This document shows, piece after piece, positions 13,501 to 20,151 of a DNA stretch of 23,598 nucleotides (its first letter is position 1; the number at the start of each line of letters is the position of its first letter). A program made the translations under genes and the position numbers. Source of the stretch: an uncultured Peptoniphilus sp. (lineage in GTDB: Bacteria > Bacillota > Clostridia > Tissierellales > Peptoniphilaceae). Location of the stretch: assembly GCA_902488455.1 (NCBI GenBank), contig CABTWG010000013.1:1-23598 (forward strand), read 5' to 3'. Below the pieces are notes generated by a model. That model saw nothing but the letters and a program-made list of their open reading frames with translations. It had not been told where the DNA came from and made no database searches.

Positions 13501-15417
13501 GCAAATATCACAGACACCAACAGAATGAGGATGTACTACAAGGACAAACTTGTGGCTGATCTTTGCTACGACTTTATAAATACAAATGGCGCAAGCAGGC
13601 ACATGAATGTGGAAGTTACTTCAGAAAACTTCCCTAAGACTTTAAGATCAAATGATAAGAATCCAAAGAATTTAAGTAAATATCTAGGGGATTTAAATAT
13701 AACATCTAAGAGAAATCTAATTGAGATGTTTGATTCATCAGTTGGAAGAAGAACCGTTCTTCATCCACTTGGAGGAAAAGAAAGCATAAACCCAGTAGAT
13801 GCAATGGTTGCCCTAGTGCCAGCCTTAGAAGGAAAATCAAAGACCGCATCCATCATGAGCTACGGATTTAACCCATACCTAAGCGAAGAAAGTAACTACC
13901 TAGGTGGCTACTATGCGGTGGTTGAATCCCTTTCAAAGATCGTTGCTGCAGGAGGAAAAACTGACAAGGTTAGACTTTCTTTCCAAGAATTCTATGAAAA
14001 ACTAACAGACGAAAAATCTTGGTCAAAGCCACTTAAATCACTACTAGGAGCATTTGAAGTATCTTCATATTTCGAAACTCCACCGATCGGTGGCAAGGAC
14101 TCCATGAGTGGAACCTTTGAAGATATAAGCGTGCCACCGACACTGATTTCATTTGCAGTTACAACAGAAGACGTGGAAAATATAGTGAGCCCAGAATTTA
14201 AAAATGAAGGCAAGATCGGACTAATCGACATTGACTACGACGAAAATGGAACCCTAGATCTAAATAGACTTAAAACAAACTACGAAAAGATCCACGAAGA
14301 AATTAGAAGTAAAAACATCATTTCCATCAAGGTTTGCAGCAAGGGAATTCTGCCAACCATTTACGAAATGGCTGTAGGTAACACTGGATTTGAAGTAGAG
14401 CTAGAAGATCTATACACCAATAAATTTGCAAGCTTTATCGTAGAATATAGAGAAGACAGAGAATTTATAAAGAAAATCGGTAGCTTCCAAGATGAAATCA
14501 CAGTAAACGGTGAAAAATTAAATTCTAAAGATTTAAAAGAGGCATACCTACACACCCTTGACCCAGTCTTTAAGGGAATCATCGAAGAAGAACCTGCTAA
14601 GATTGAAAATAAAAAAATAGAAAGAAGACTAAAATCTAAGATCAAGGTGGATAAGGTAAATGCACTTGTCCTTGCGTTCTTAGGAACAAATAGTGAATAT
14701 GACACGAGAAAAGCCCTAGAAGATGCAGGAGCAGATGCAAAGATTGTCCTATTTAAGAATAGAAACGAAGAGGAAATCAAAAAATCCATTGACGAATTTG
14801 CAGAAGGAATAAGAAAGGCAAACATCCTTGCAGTTCCAGGAGGATTCTCAATGGGAGATGAACCTGACGGATCAGGTAAATTCATTGCAAACGTCCTAAG
14901 AAATGAAAAGATAAGAGAATCTATAGAATATATGTTAGAAGAAAACGACGGACTTATAATCGGAATCTGTAACGGCTTCCAAGCACTTATAAAGACCGGA
15001 CTTCTACCATATGGAAAGATCAAAGAGATTGAAGAAGACGACCCAACCTTGACCTTTAACAACTCATCTCGTCACATAGCAAGATTTGTAGATACAAAGG
15101 TACTAACCAAGAACGGACCATGGCTAAGTAAACTTACAAAGGACAGCTACAAGATTCCAATCTCCCACGGCGAAGGAAGATTCATAGTAAATGAAGAAAA
15201 ACTAAATGAACTTCTTGAAAATGAACAAGTAGTAGCTCAGTACAATGTAGTTCCAAATGGATCCTACTACGGAATCGAAGCCATAATGTCAAAAGACGGC
15301 AAGATCATCGGCAAGATGGGTCACTCAGAAAGAGTAACAGAAGATCTATACAAAAATATAGATTCAGACATCCAAGAACTATTTGAAAGCGGCGTAAGCT
15401 ACTTCAAAGAAAAATAA
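10537..15417 (+). CDS. PurD-PurL fusion: GAR synthetase joined to FGAM synthase
   Basis: A single 1626-residue open frame carrying two purine-synthesis enzymes. Residues 1-411 are PurD (ribosylamine-5-phosphate + glycine + ATP to GAR): GSGGREYALGHN near 8, the ATP-grasp segment KADGLAAGKGV (146-156), Mg ligands E282 and N284 in LEFNVRFGDPE, and the PurD end RRDIG. From residue 414 (VKRVYVAKK) it is a complete clostridial-type PurL: DTYWSDHCRHTTF (628-640), NETHNHPTEIEPFGG (734-748), and a C-terminal glutaminase domain with C1478 in GICNGFQ, H1596 and E1598. The ATG at 10537 lies 5 bases after AGGAGG; an ATG at 10534 is too close. No start codon or SD exists at the junction, so PurL cannot be made separately from its normal N-terminus. 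No other pur gene is adjacent. Confidence 0.95.
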   Translation: MNILIVGSGGREYALGHNILKGNGDRKLYFAPGNGGTLNLGENTGIEVDDIDGLLKFAVENNIDYTVVGPELPLTLGIVDKFEENGKKIFGPKKLPSKFEASKAHTKKFLEKYGIATAEYGEFDDEKSAYEFAEKLLNRDGKVVLKADGLAAGKGVLIAEDTLHTKEFLKDIFKGVYGDKKVVVEEYLEGFEMSLICLTDTKTILPLPTSRDHKRAYTGEIGPNTGGMGTYAPNLMAESFMPKIKEEILNPILKGFQDEEIDYRGALFIGLMITDEKIEVLEFNVRFGDPETQVILELIDNDILELLEKTSEGKLDEVELKINDKKALCLVLASGGYPGSYEKGKEVHIGPTKSSIYYCGTKLEDGVQKTSGGRVLNLVYSGDDFDEVIDTVYKDVEEISFENMEYRRDIGPRVKRVYVAKKDEFDHESKGIQSEIENSLGIKLDGLKVYNRYDLEMSKEGIEKILYTILSEKVVDDAYFEDAMKLQSNMEDTIAVAYLPGQFDQREQGILDTVNLVTDEKIAAKCAKVYEIKGAIKEELKKIEKFLVNPVDSHRVELLNVPTTLRKELKTTDTNEIYEGFINFSEEELENFLEEKSLAMNLDDLKCIRDYFKSEDRDPSETEIRILDTYWSDHCRHTTFNTFLDITFDEKTELDRIIKNSFDEYIKIREELNIEKPINLMSFGTILSKYLRSKGKLEDLEVSSEINACSVKIKTRIDVGGKEELRDYLLMFKNETHNHPTEIEPFGGASTCLGGAIRDPLSGRSYVYQAMRITGAADPRDKNTMEGKLPQKKITTEAAHGYSSYGNQIGLATGFVDEIYHPGYVAKRMETGAVIAAAPMENVVRLEPEAGDVVFLLGGKTGRDGIGGATGSSKSHSTTSIVTESAQVQKGNAPEERKIQRLFRREEATKLIKKCNDFGAGGVSVAVGELHDGVDIFLENVPLKYEGLIPMEIAISESQERMAVVLSKKDVEEFEKYAHEENLDTNIVANITDTNRMRMYYKDKLVADLCYDFINTNGASRHMNVEVTSENFPKTLRSNDKNPKNLSKYLGDLNITSKRNLIEMFDSSVGRRTVLHPLGGKESINPVDAMVALVPALEGKSKTASIMSYGFNPYLSEESNYLGGYYAVVESLSKIVAAGGKTDKVRLSFQEFYEKLTDEKSWSKPLKSLLGAFEVSSYFETPPIGGKDSMSGTFEDISVPPTLISFAVTTEDVENIVSPEFKNEGKIGLIDIDYDENGTLDLNRLKTNYEKIHEEIRSKNIISIKVCSKGILPTIYEMAVGNTGFEVELEDLYTNKFASFIVEYREDREFIKKIGSFQDEITVNGEKLNSKDLKEAYLHTLDPVFKGIIEEEPAKIENKKIERRLKSKIKVDKVNALVLAFLGTNSEYDTRKALEDAGADAKIVLFKNRNEEEIKKSIDEFAEGIRKANILAVPGGFSMGDEPDGSGKFIANVLRNEKIRESIEYMLEENDGLIIGICNGFQALIKTGLLPYGKIKEIEEDDPTLTFNNSSRHIARFVDTKVLTKNGPWLSKLTKDSYKIPISHGEGRFIVNEEKLNELLENEQVVAQYNVVPNGSYYGIEAIMSKDGKIIGKMGHSERVTEDLYKNIDSDIQELFESGVSYFKEK

Positions 15418-15423
15418 GTTTAT

Positions 15424-15448
15424 AAAAGGCACCGAGTGTGCCTTTTTT
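15424..15448 (+). terminator. Terminator of the purD-purL gene
   Basis: AAAAGGCAC-CGAGT-GTGCCTTTT followed by further T, 7 bases past the stop codon. Confidence 0.9.
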
Positions 15449-15518
15449 GTTGGAAAAAAATAAAATAATTAAACTTCAAAGAAGATTTTAAAAAATAAAT
15501 ACAACTTATCTTTATGAC

Positions 15519-15547
15519 TTGCAAAAAAATTAAAATGATACTATAAT
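15519..15547 (+). promoter_or_regulatory. groESL promoter
   Basis: -35 TTGCAA (15519-15524) and -10 TATAAT (15542-15547) with 17-bp spacing. The start of transcription would fall at the beginning of the CIRCE element. Confidence 0.8.
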
Positions 15548-15551
15548 ACTA

Positions 15552-15578
15552 TTAGCACTTAAAGAGAGCGAGTGCTAA
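15552..15578. promoter_or_regulatory. CIRCE element (HrcA operator)
   Basis: TTAGCACTT-N9-GAGTGCTAA matches the CIRCE consensus TTAGCACTC-N9-GAGTGCTAA with one mismatch, at the last base of the left arm. It overlaps the predicted transcription start of groESL. HrcA, not encoded in this window, would repress here and be released on heat or folding stress. Confidence 0.95.
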
Positions 15579-15617
15579 CAAGAATGTTTACAATATTTTT
15601 AATATAAGGAGGGACTT

Positions 15618-15899
15618 ATGGAACTTAAACCATTAGGCGACAAAGTCGTAATCAAAAAAATTGAATTGGAAGAAAAGACAGTATCAGGAATAGTTCTTCC
15701 ATCTTCAGCAAAAGAAGAAACAAATATTGCAGAAGTAATCGCAATAGGAAAAGAAATACTAGACGATGACAAGACAAAGGACGAACTAAAAGTTGGGGAC
15801 AAAGTATTATTTTCTAAGTATGCAGGTACAGAAGTTGAACTAGAAAGAGAAAAATTCATAGTTCTTAAATATCAAGACCTACTTGCAGTTGTAAAATAA
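15618..15899 (+). CDS. groES: Co-chaperonin GroES
   Basis: A 93-residue GroES of normal length that forms the heptameric lid of the GroEL chamber. It has the N-terminal KPLGDKVVIKKIE strand and a mobile-loop region with the hydrophobic SGIVLP segment at residues 23-28, which contacts GroEL. Later segments VGDKVLFSKYAGTEVE and KFIVLKYQDLLAV are characteristic. The start follows AAGGAGGG. It is 12 bases upstream of groEL and controlled by CIRCE. Confidence 0.97.
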   Translation: MELKPLGDKVVIKKIELEEKTVSGIVLPSSAKEETNIAEVIAIGKEILDDDKTKDELKVGDKVLFSKYAGTEVELEREKFIVLKYQDLLAVVK

Positions 15900-15911
15900 T
15901 AGGAGGCAGAA

Positions 15912-17534
15912 ATGGCAAAAGAAATTAAATTTAGAGAAGACGCAAGAGCTTCCATGATAAATGGAATCGACAAACTTGCAAACACAGTTAAGGTTACTCT
16001 AGGACCTAAGGGAAGAAATGTAATCCTAGGCAAAGAGTTCGGAGCTCCACTTATTACAAACGACGGAGTTTCAATCGCTCGTGAAATAGATTTAGAAGAC
16101 GTATTTGAAAACATGGGAGCACAACTTCTAAAAGAAGTAGCAACTAAGACAAACGACGTAGCAGGAGATGGAACTACAACAGCAACTCTACTTGCACAAG
16201 CAATCATAACAGAAGGAATGAGAAACCTAGCAGCAGGAGCAAATCCAATGATTCTTCAAAAAGGAATCAAAAAGGCAGTTGAAGCTGCAGTTGAAAGCAT
16301 AAAAGGATTCTCAAAAGATGTTGAAACCAAAGAAGCAATAGCACAAGTAGCATCAGTATCAGCAGCAGACGAAGAAATAGGTAGATTAATCTCAGAAGCT
16401 ATGGAAAAAGTAGGAAGAGACGGAGTAATAACCGTTGAAGAATCTAAATCCATGGGCACAGAACTAAATGTAGTAGAAGGTATGCAATTCGACAGAGGAT
16501 ACCTATCCCCTTACATGGCAACAGATCCAGATAAAATGGTAGCAAACCTAGAAGATCCATACATCCTTATAACAGATAAAAAGATCACAAATATCCAAGA
16601 CCTACTTCCACTACTTGAACAAGTACTACAAGAAGGAAGACAACTTCTAGTAATCGCAGATGACATCGAAGGCGAAGCACTCGCAACACTAGTTTTAAAT
16701 AAACTTCGTGGAACACTTAATATAGTTGGAGTAAAAGCTCCAGGATACGGCGACAGAAGAAAAGAAATGCTACAAGATATTGCAATCCTAACAGGAGGAC
16801 AAGTAATATCTCAAGATCTAGGAATGGATATAAAAGAAGCAACAGTAGATATGCTTGGACACGCAAGCAAAGTAAGAGTTGAAAAAGAACTTACAGTAAT
16901 CGTAAACGGTGGCGGAGACAAAGCTGAACTCGATAAGAGAATCGCACAAATTAAGAGTCAAATCGAACAAACAGAATCTGAATTCGACAAAGAAAAACTT
17001 CAAGAAAGACTTGCAAAACTAGCAGGTGGAGTTGCAGTTATCCATGTAGGAGCAGCAACAGAAGTTGAACTTAAAGAAAGAAAACTTAGAATAGAAGATG
17101 CACTATCAGCTACAAGAGCAGCAGTTGAAGAAGGAATCGTGCCAGGAGGCGGAACTGTTCTAATCGACTCAATGAAGAAAGTAAAAGAAGTAGCAGAAGC
17201 ATCAGTTGGCGACGAAAAGACAGGAGTAGAAATCGTACTACGTGCACTAGAAGAACCAGTTAGACAAATCGCAGCAAACGCAGGACTTGAAGGTTCAGTA
17301 ATCGTAGAAAAGATAAAATCAGAAGCTGAAGGAATTGGATTTGACGCACTTAACGAAGAATATGGCAACATGATCGAAAAAGGAATCGTAGACCCAACCA
17401 AGGTAACTAGATCTGCCCTACAAAACGCAGCATCAGTAGCAGCTATGATTCTAACAACAGAAGCAGCCGTTGGACCAATTAAAGAAGACGCACCAGCAAT
17501 GCCACCAATGGGCGGTATGCCAGGAATGATGTAA
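15912..17534 (+). CDS. groEL: Chaperonin GroEL
   Basis: A 540-residue chaperonin that folds proteins with GroES in an ATP-dependent cycle. Diagnostic features are KVTLGPKGRNV near 28-38, AGDGTTTATLLA with the catalytic aspartate D86, the ALSATRAAVEEGIVPGGG block in the C-terminal equatorial domain, and the short PMGGMPGMM tail. It is full length with all domains intact. The start follows AGGAGG. It is co-transcribed with groES and ends at a GNRA-loop terminator. Confidence 0.98.
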   Translation: MAKEIKFREDARASMINGIDKLANTVKVTLGPKGRNVILGKEFGAPLITNDGVSIAREIDLEDVFENMGAQLLKEVATKTNDVAGDGTTTATLLAQAIITEGMRNLAAGANPMILQKGIKKAVEAAVESIKGFSKDVETKEAIAQVASVSAADEEIGRLISEAMEKVGRDGVITVEESKSMGTELNVVEGMQFDRGYLSPYMATDPDKMVANLEDPYILITDKKITNIQDLLPLLEQVLQEGRQLLVIADDIEGEALATLVLNKLRGTLNIVGVKAPGYGDRRKEMLQDIAILTGGQVISQDLGMDIKEATVDMLGHASKVRVEKELTVIVNGGGDKAELDKRIAQIKSQIEQTESEFDKEKLQERLAKLAGGVAVIHVGAATEVELKERKLRIEDALSATRAAVEEGIVPGGGTVLIDSMKKVKEVAEASVGDEKTGVEIVLRALEEPVRQIAANAGLEGSVIVEKIKSEAEGIGFDALNEEYGNMIEKGIVDPTKVTRSALQNAASVAAMILTTEAAVGPIKEDAPAMPPMGGMPGMM

Positions 17535-17550
17535 TAAATATAATAGAATT

Positions 17551-17577
17551 AGGAAGGCGCAAGTCTTCCTTTTTTTA
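17551..17577 (+). terminator. groESL terminator
   Basis: AGGAAGGC-GCAA-GTCTTCCT (8 pairs, one G-T) with a GCAA tetraloop and seven T following. Confidence 0.88.
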
Positions 17578-17726
17578 TGCACTTTTGTAAAGGTTTTATA
17601 TTTTTAATATATAAGAGTTTAGAGAGCATGTTAAATTTTATATTCCGTAACCTAAAAGTAAACCAACATCTACATTTATAAAAATTTGTAAAATAGCTAT
17701 ACATGCTTTTAATTTAAATGTTTAAT

Positions 17727-17735
17727 TGATAGAAT
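17727..17735 (+). promoter_or_regulatory. Possible extended -10 promoter of the rnhA cluster
   Basis: TGATAGAAT resembles an extended -10. It ends 16 bases before the start codon at 17752, which has a GAGGTG SD in between. The -35 is weak. The rest of the 200-base gap after the groEL terminator shows nothing else recognisable. Confidence 0.4.
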
Positions 17736-17751
17736 AGACTTGAGGTGAAAA

Positions 17752-18345
17752 ATGTACTACGCAGTTAAGAATGGGAGAAACCCAGGCATCTATTCCACCT
17801 GGGACGAATGCAAAAGAGAAGTAACAGGATTTAGCGGTGCAGTCTATAAAAAGTTCAAAACGTATGAAGAAGCAGAGAGCTTCATTGGAAATATAGAAGA
17901 AGAAATAAAGATAAAGGACATAGATGACTTAAAAGATGGAGAGATCTTAGCCTATGTGGACGGAAGCTATAGAAAAGAAGACCACTCCTATTCCTACGGA
18001 GTCTATCTATACTCAGAAGATTTAGAAGAAAAGTATAGCAAGAGGTTTTTTGACGAAGAAAATGCAAAATCTAGAAACGTATCAGGCGAGTTAAAAGGCG
18101 CAATAGTCGCAATGAAAAGAGGCACAGAACTTGGATACAAAAAAATGTATCTTCACTATGACTACAGAGGAATAGAAGACTGGGCCCTCGGAAATTGGAA
18201 GACAAATCTGGATTTAACGAGAGAATATAAAAAGACCTATGACGAAGTAAAAGATAAGATGGAAGTTCAGTTTATAAAAGTAGATGCCCACACAGGAGTC
18301 TACTACAACGAACTGGTGGACAAATTAGCAAAGGAGGCAAAATGA
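17752..18345 (+). CDS. rnhA: Ribonuclease H1 with N-terminal hybrid-binding domain
   Basis: A 197-residue cytosolic nuclease that cleaves RNA in RNA-DNA hybrids. The N-terminal viroplasmin/hybrid-binding domain (about 1-48) has the typical YYAVKNGRNPGIYSTWDEC and FSGAVYKKFKTYEEAESF. The RNase H domain carries the full DEDD set: D70 in YVDGSY, E113 in SGELKG, D137 in HYDYRG and D190 in NELVDKLA, with the loop histidine H180. The stop overlaps the following deaminase start by 4 bases (ATGA), so the two are translationally coupled. Confidence 0.93.
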   Translation: MYYAVKNGRNPGIYSTWDECKREVTGFSGAVYKKFKTYEEAESFIGNIEEEIKIKDIDDLKDGEILAYVDGSYRKEDHSYSYGVYLYSEDLEEKYSKRFFDEENAKSRNVSGELKGAIVAMKRGTELGYKKMYLHYDYRGIEDWALGNWKTNLDLTREYKKTYDEVKDKMEVQFIKVDAHTGVYYNELVDKLAKEAK

Positions 18346-18764
18346 GAAAATCTTGGGATGAATATTTCATGGAGATAACAGAGATGGTAGCCACAAGAAG
18401 CACCTGCGACAGAGCATTTGTCGGATGTATTCTAGTAAATAGAGATAATCGAATCGTCTCCACAGGCTACAACGGTTCCCTATCAGGCAATCCTTCCTGC
18501 GACGAGATCGGCCACACCATGAGAGACGGCCACTGCATCGCAACCATCCACGCAGAGATGAACGCCCTACTCTACTGTGCAAAGGAAGGAATAAAGGTAA
18601 ATGGCTGCAAATGCTATGTAACCCATTTTCCATGTTTAAATTGTACAAAAGCTCTACTCCAAGCAGGAATCACAGAAATCTACTATAAAGACGACTATCG
18701 AGTAGATGAATATGCACTAGAACTAATTAAAAATAACAATATAAAATTAGTAAAGATGAAATAG
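18342..18764 (+). CDS. Deoxycytidylate (dCMP) deaminase, ComEB type
   Basis: A 140-residue zinc enzyme converting dCMP to dUMP for thymidylate synthesis. Zinc ligands and catalytic glutamate are visible: H70 and E72 in HAEMNA, C98 and C101 in PCLNC. The N-terminal SWDEYFMEITEMVATRSTCDR-like start and TGYNGSLSG are typical of the dCMP rather than cytidine deaminases. The SD AAGGAGG is inside the end of rnhA. ComEB is the Bacillus name; no competence genes are nearby. Confidence 0.93.
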   Translation: MRKSWDEYFMEITEMVATRSTCDRAFVGCILVNRDNRIVSTGYNGSLSGNPSCDEIGHTMRDGHCIATIHAEMNALLYCAKEGIKVNGCKCYVTHFPCLNCTKALLQAGITEIYYKDDYRVDEYALELIKNNNIKLVKMK

Positions 18765-18792
18765 GGTATAAATACGAAGAAGGAGGGAAAAA

Positions 18793-19239
18793 ATGAAAAA
18801 ATTTGCAAAAGAATTTAAAGAATTTATAGCAAGAGGAAATGTACTAGACCTTGCAATAGGTGTTATCATAGGGGGCGCATTCGGAAAGATTGTATCTTCA
18901 CTAGTAGACGACATAATTATGCCTTTTATCGGTCTTTTAACCGGTGGAGTGGACTTCACTCAAAAGTATATTGCCCTTGATGGAAACACTTATGAAAGCT
19001 TGGCAAAAGCTAAAGAAAGTACAGCAGTGTTTGCCTACGGAAACTTTATCCAAAATATAGTAGATTTTTTAATCATAGCACTTGTAATATTTATCGTAAT
19101 TAAAAATGTAAATAAAGTTCAAAGCCTAGGCAAAAAGGAAGAAGAAGTTGCACCAACAACCAAGGTGTGCCCATTCTGTAAGAGTGAAGTAGCAATAGAT
19201 GCTACAAGATGTCCACATTGCACATCAGAACTTAAATAA
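18793..19239 (+). CDS. mscL: Large-conductance mechanosensitive channel MscL with C-terminal zinc ribbon
   Basis: A 148-residue membrane protein that opens under osmotic downshock. The N-terminal amphipathic helix and TM1 contain FIARGNVLDLAIGVIIGGAFGKIV, and TM2 spans about 86-104. A CxxC...CxxC zinc ribbon (C126, C129, C140, C143) extends the C-terminus, a recurrent variant in Firmicutes in place of the longer helical bundle. The start follows GAAGGAGGG. Its TAA overlaps the next ATG by one base. Confidence 0.95.
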   Translation: MKKFAKEFKEFIARGNVLDLAIGVIIGGAFGKIVSSLVDDIIMPFIGLLTGGVDFTQKYIALDGNTYESLAKAKESTAVFAYGNFIQNIVDFLIIALVIFIVIKNVNKVQSLGKKEEEVAPTTKVCPFCKSEVAIDATRCPHCTSELK

Positions 19240-19871
19240 TGGAAAACATTGAACAAATAAGATCAAGAATTGGAGATCACTTTCCAAAACCAATAGACAA
19301 CAAAGGCAGTTATTCCGTACTAATACCGCTTATAGAAGTAGATGGAGAGCTTCATATAATCTACGAAAGAAGGGCAAAAACCCTAAAGAGGCAGCCCTAT
19401 GAAGTCTCATTCCCAGGAGGAGCAATAGAACTTGGTGAAACTCCAGAGGAAGCGGCAGTAAGAGAAACATCAGAAGAACTCCTTATAGATGAAAGTAAGA
19501 TCGAAGTAATCGGAAGATCTGACTACATCGTAAAACCGGAAGCGCTGATAATATACACCTACGTTGGAATAATTAAAGAAGATATAAAAAGGATAGTTCC
19601 AAATAGAGATGAAGTAGAATATATATTTACAGTACCACTTAAGTATCTAATGGAAAATGAACCTAAGAGCTTCCCGATAGAACTAAAAATTACTAGAACT
19701 AGCGGATTTCCTTACGACTTAATCCCAGATGCGAAAAAGTACGAAAAGAGGATGGAAATTGAAACTGTAGAAGCGTATCAATACGAAGATGATTTGATAT
19801 GGGGATTTACAGCCAAGACCACCAGAGCCTTTATAGAAATACTAAAAAATAAAAAATCCAGCTTAGCTTAA
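19239..19871 (+). CDS. Nudix hydrolase, CoA pyrophosphatase type (NudL-like)
   Basis: A 210-residue protein with a complete Nudix box, G61-X5-E67-X7-R75-E76-X2-E79-E80. The segment just before it (YERRAKTLKRQPYEVSFPGG) matches the signature of the CoA-diphosphatase subgroup, so hydrolysis of CoA or its derivatives to 4'-phosphopantetheine and 3',5'-ADP is likely. There is no own SD; its ATG overlaps the mscL stop, implying coupling. The end of the gene is embedded in its terminator. Confidence 0.85.
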   Translation: MENIEQIRSRIGDHFPKPIDNKGSYSVLIPLIEVDGELHIIYERRAKTLKRQPYEVSFPGGAIELGETPEEAAVRETSEELLIDESKIEVIGRSDYIVKPEALIIYTYVGIIKEDIKRIVPNRDEVEYIFTVPLKYLMENEPKSFPIELKITRTSGFPYDLIPDAKKYEKRMEIETVEAYQYEDDLIWGFTAKTTRAFIEILKNKKSSLA

Positions 19872-19889
19872 TAGAGAGTTGGATTTTTT
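19851..19889 (+). terminator. Terminator overlapping the Nudix stop codon
   Basis: AAAAAATCCAGCT (19851-19863) pairs with AGTTGGATTTTTT (19877-19889), 13 pairs with one G-T. The stop codon is in the 13-base loop, so the last codons of the Nudix gene form the left arm. Confidence 0.85.
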
Positions 19890-19937
19890 TATTGGAAATT
19901 GTTACAAAAACGTAACACAATTGTAATATAAAAAATG

Positions 19938-19976
19938 AAATGGCTATATAAAGCCATTTATTTGCGTTAATGCAAA
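19938..19976. other. Two adjacent small hairpins in the intergenic region
   Basis: AAATGGCT-ATATAA-AGCCATTT (19938-19959) is a perfect 8-bp stem, followed at 19961-19976 by TTTGC-N6-GCAAA. They lie after the Nudix terminator and before the promoter at 20079. No T-run follows, and no known riboswitch or small RNA was recognised. Confidence 0.4.
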
Positions 19977-20078
19977 GAAGCTATAGAAATATCATATAAA
20001 TTGTTACCTATGCAAATGGCATGAAATAGCAAAAATTTTTAAAATTCACAAAAATGGTAACAAAAGAGTTACAAAAAT

Positions 20079-20107
20079 TTGACATCTGAAACCATATCAT
20101 ATATACT
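20079..20107 (+). promoter_or_regulatory. Promoter of the G5/3D-domain gene
   Basis: -35 TTGACA (20079-20084) and -10 TATACT (20102-20107) with 17-bp spacing, a near-consensus promoter. A GTAAC/GTTAC pair lies just upstream (20057-20072) and the extended pair lies in the predicted leader (20118-20139). Confidence 0.78.
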
Positions 20108-20117
20108 TCTAAAAGAA

Positions 20118-20139
20118 TTAGTTACAAAACGGTAACTAA
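20118..20139. promoter_or_regulatory. Inverted repeat in the leader, adjacent to the SD
   Basis: TTAGTTAC (20118-20125) and GTAACTAA (20132-20139) are perfect complements around a 6-base spacer, ending just before AGGAGG (20142-20147). It could be a DNA operator downstream of the promoter or an RNA hairpin that stabilises the message or modulates SD access. Confidence 0.55.
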
Positions 20140-20151
20140 GGAGGAGGTATT

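Larger units (their letters stand above)
19901..20139. repeat. Cluster of GTTAC/GTAAC motifs upstream of the 3D-domain gene
   Basis: Seven pentamers occur: GTTAC at 19901, 20003, 20068 and 20121, and GTAAC at 19912, 20057 and 20132. Three convergent or divergent pairs are each separated by 6 bases (19901/19912, 20057/20068, 20121/20132). The last pair is extended to TTAGTTAC-N6-GTAACTAA. The regular spacing and placement around a promoter suggest binding sites for one regulator. None is assigned. Confidence 0.6.

Noticed and set aside
14361..15062. 233-codon minus-strand frame within the purL part
   Set aside because: It is serine/phenylalanine-rich shadow coding opposite well-conserved FGAM synthase sequence, with no SD or domain.
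17000..17401. 133-codon minus-strand frame within groEL
   Set aside because: It is antisense to highly conserved GroEL and has low-complexity Ser/Thr composition.
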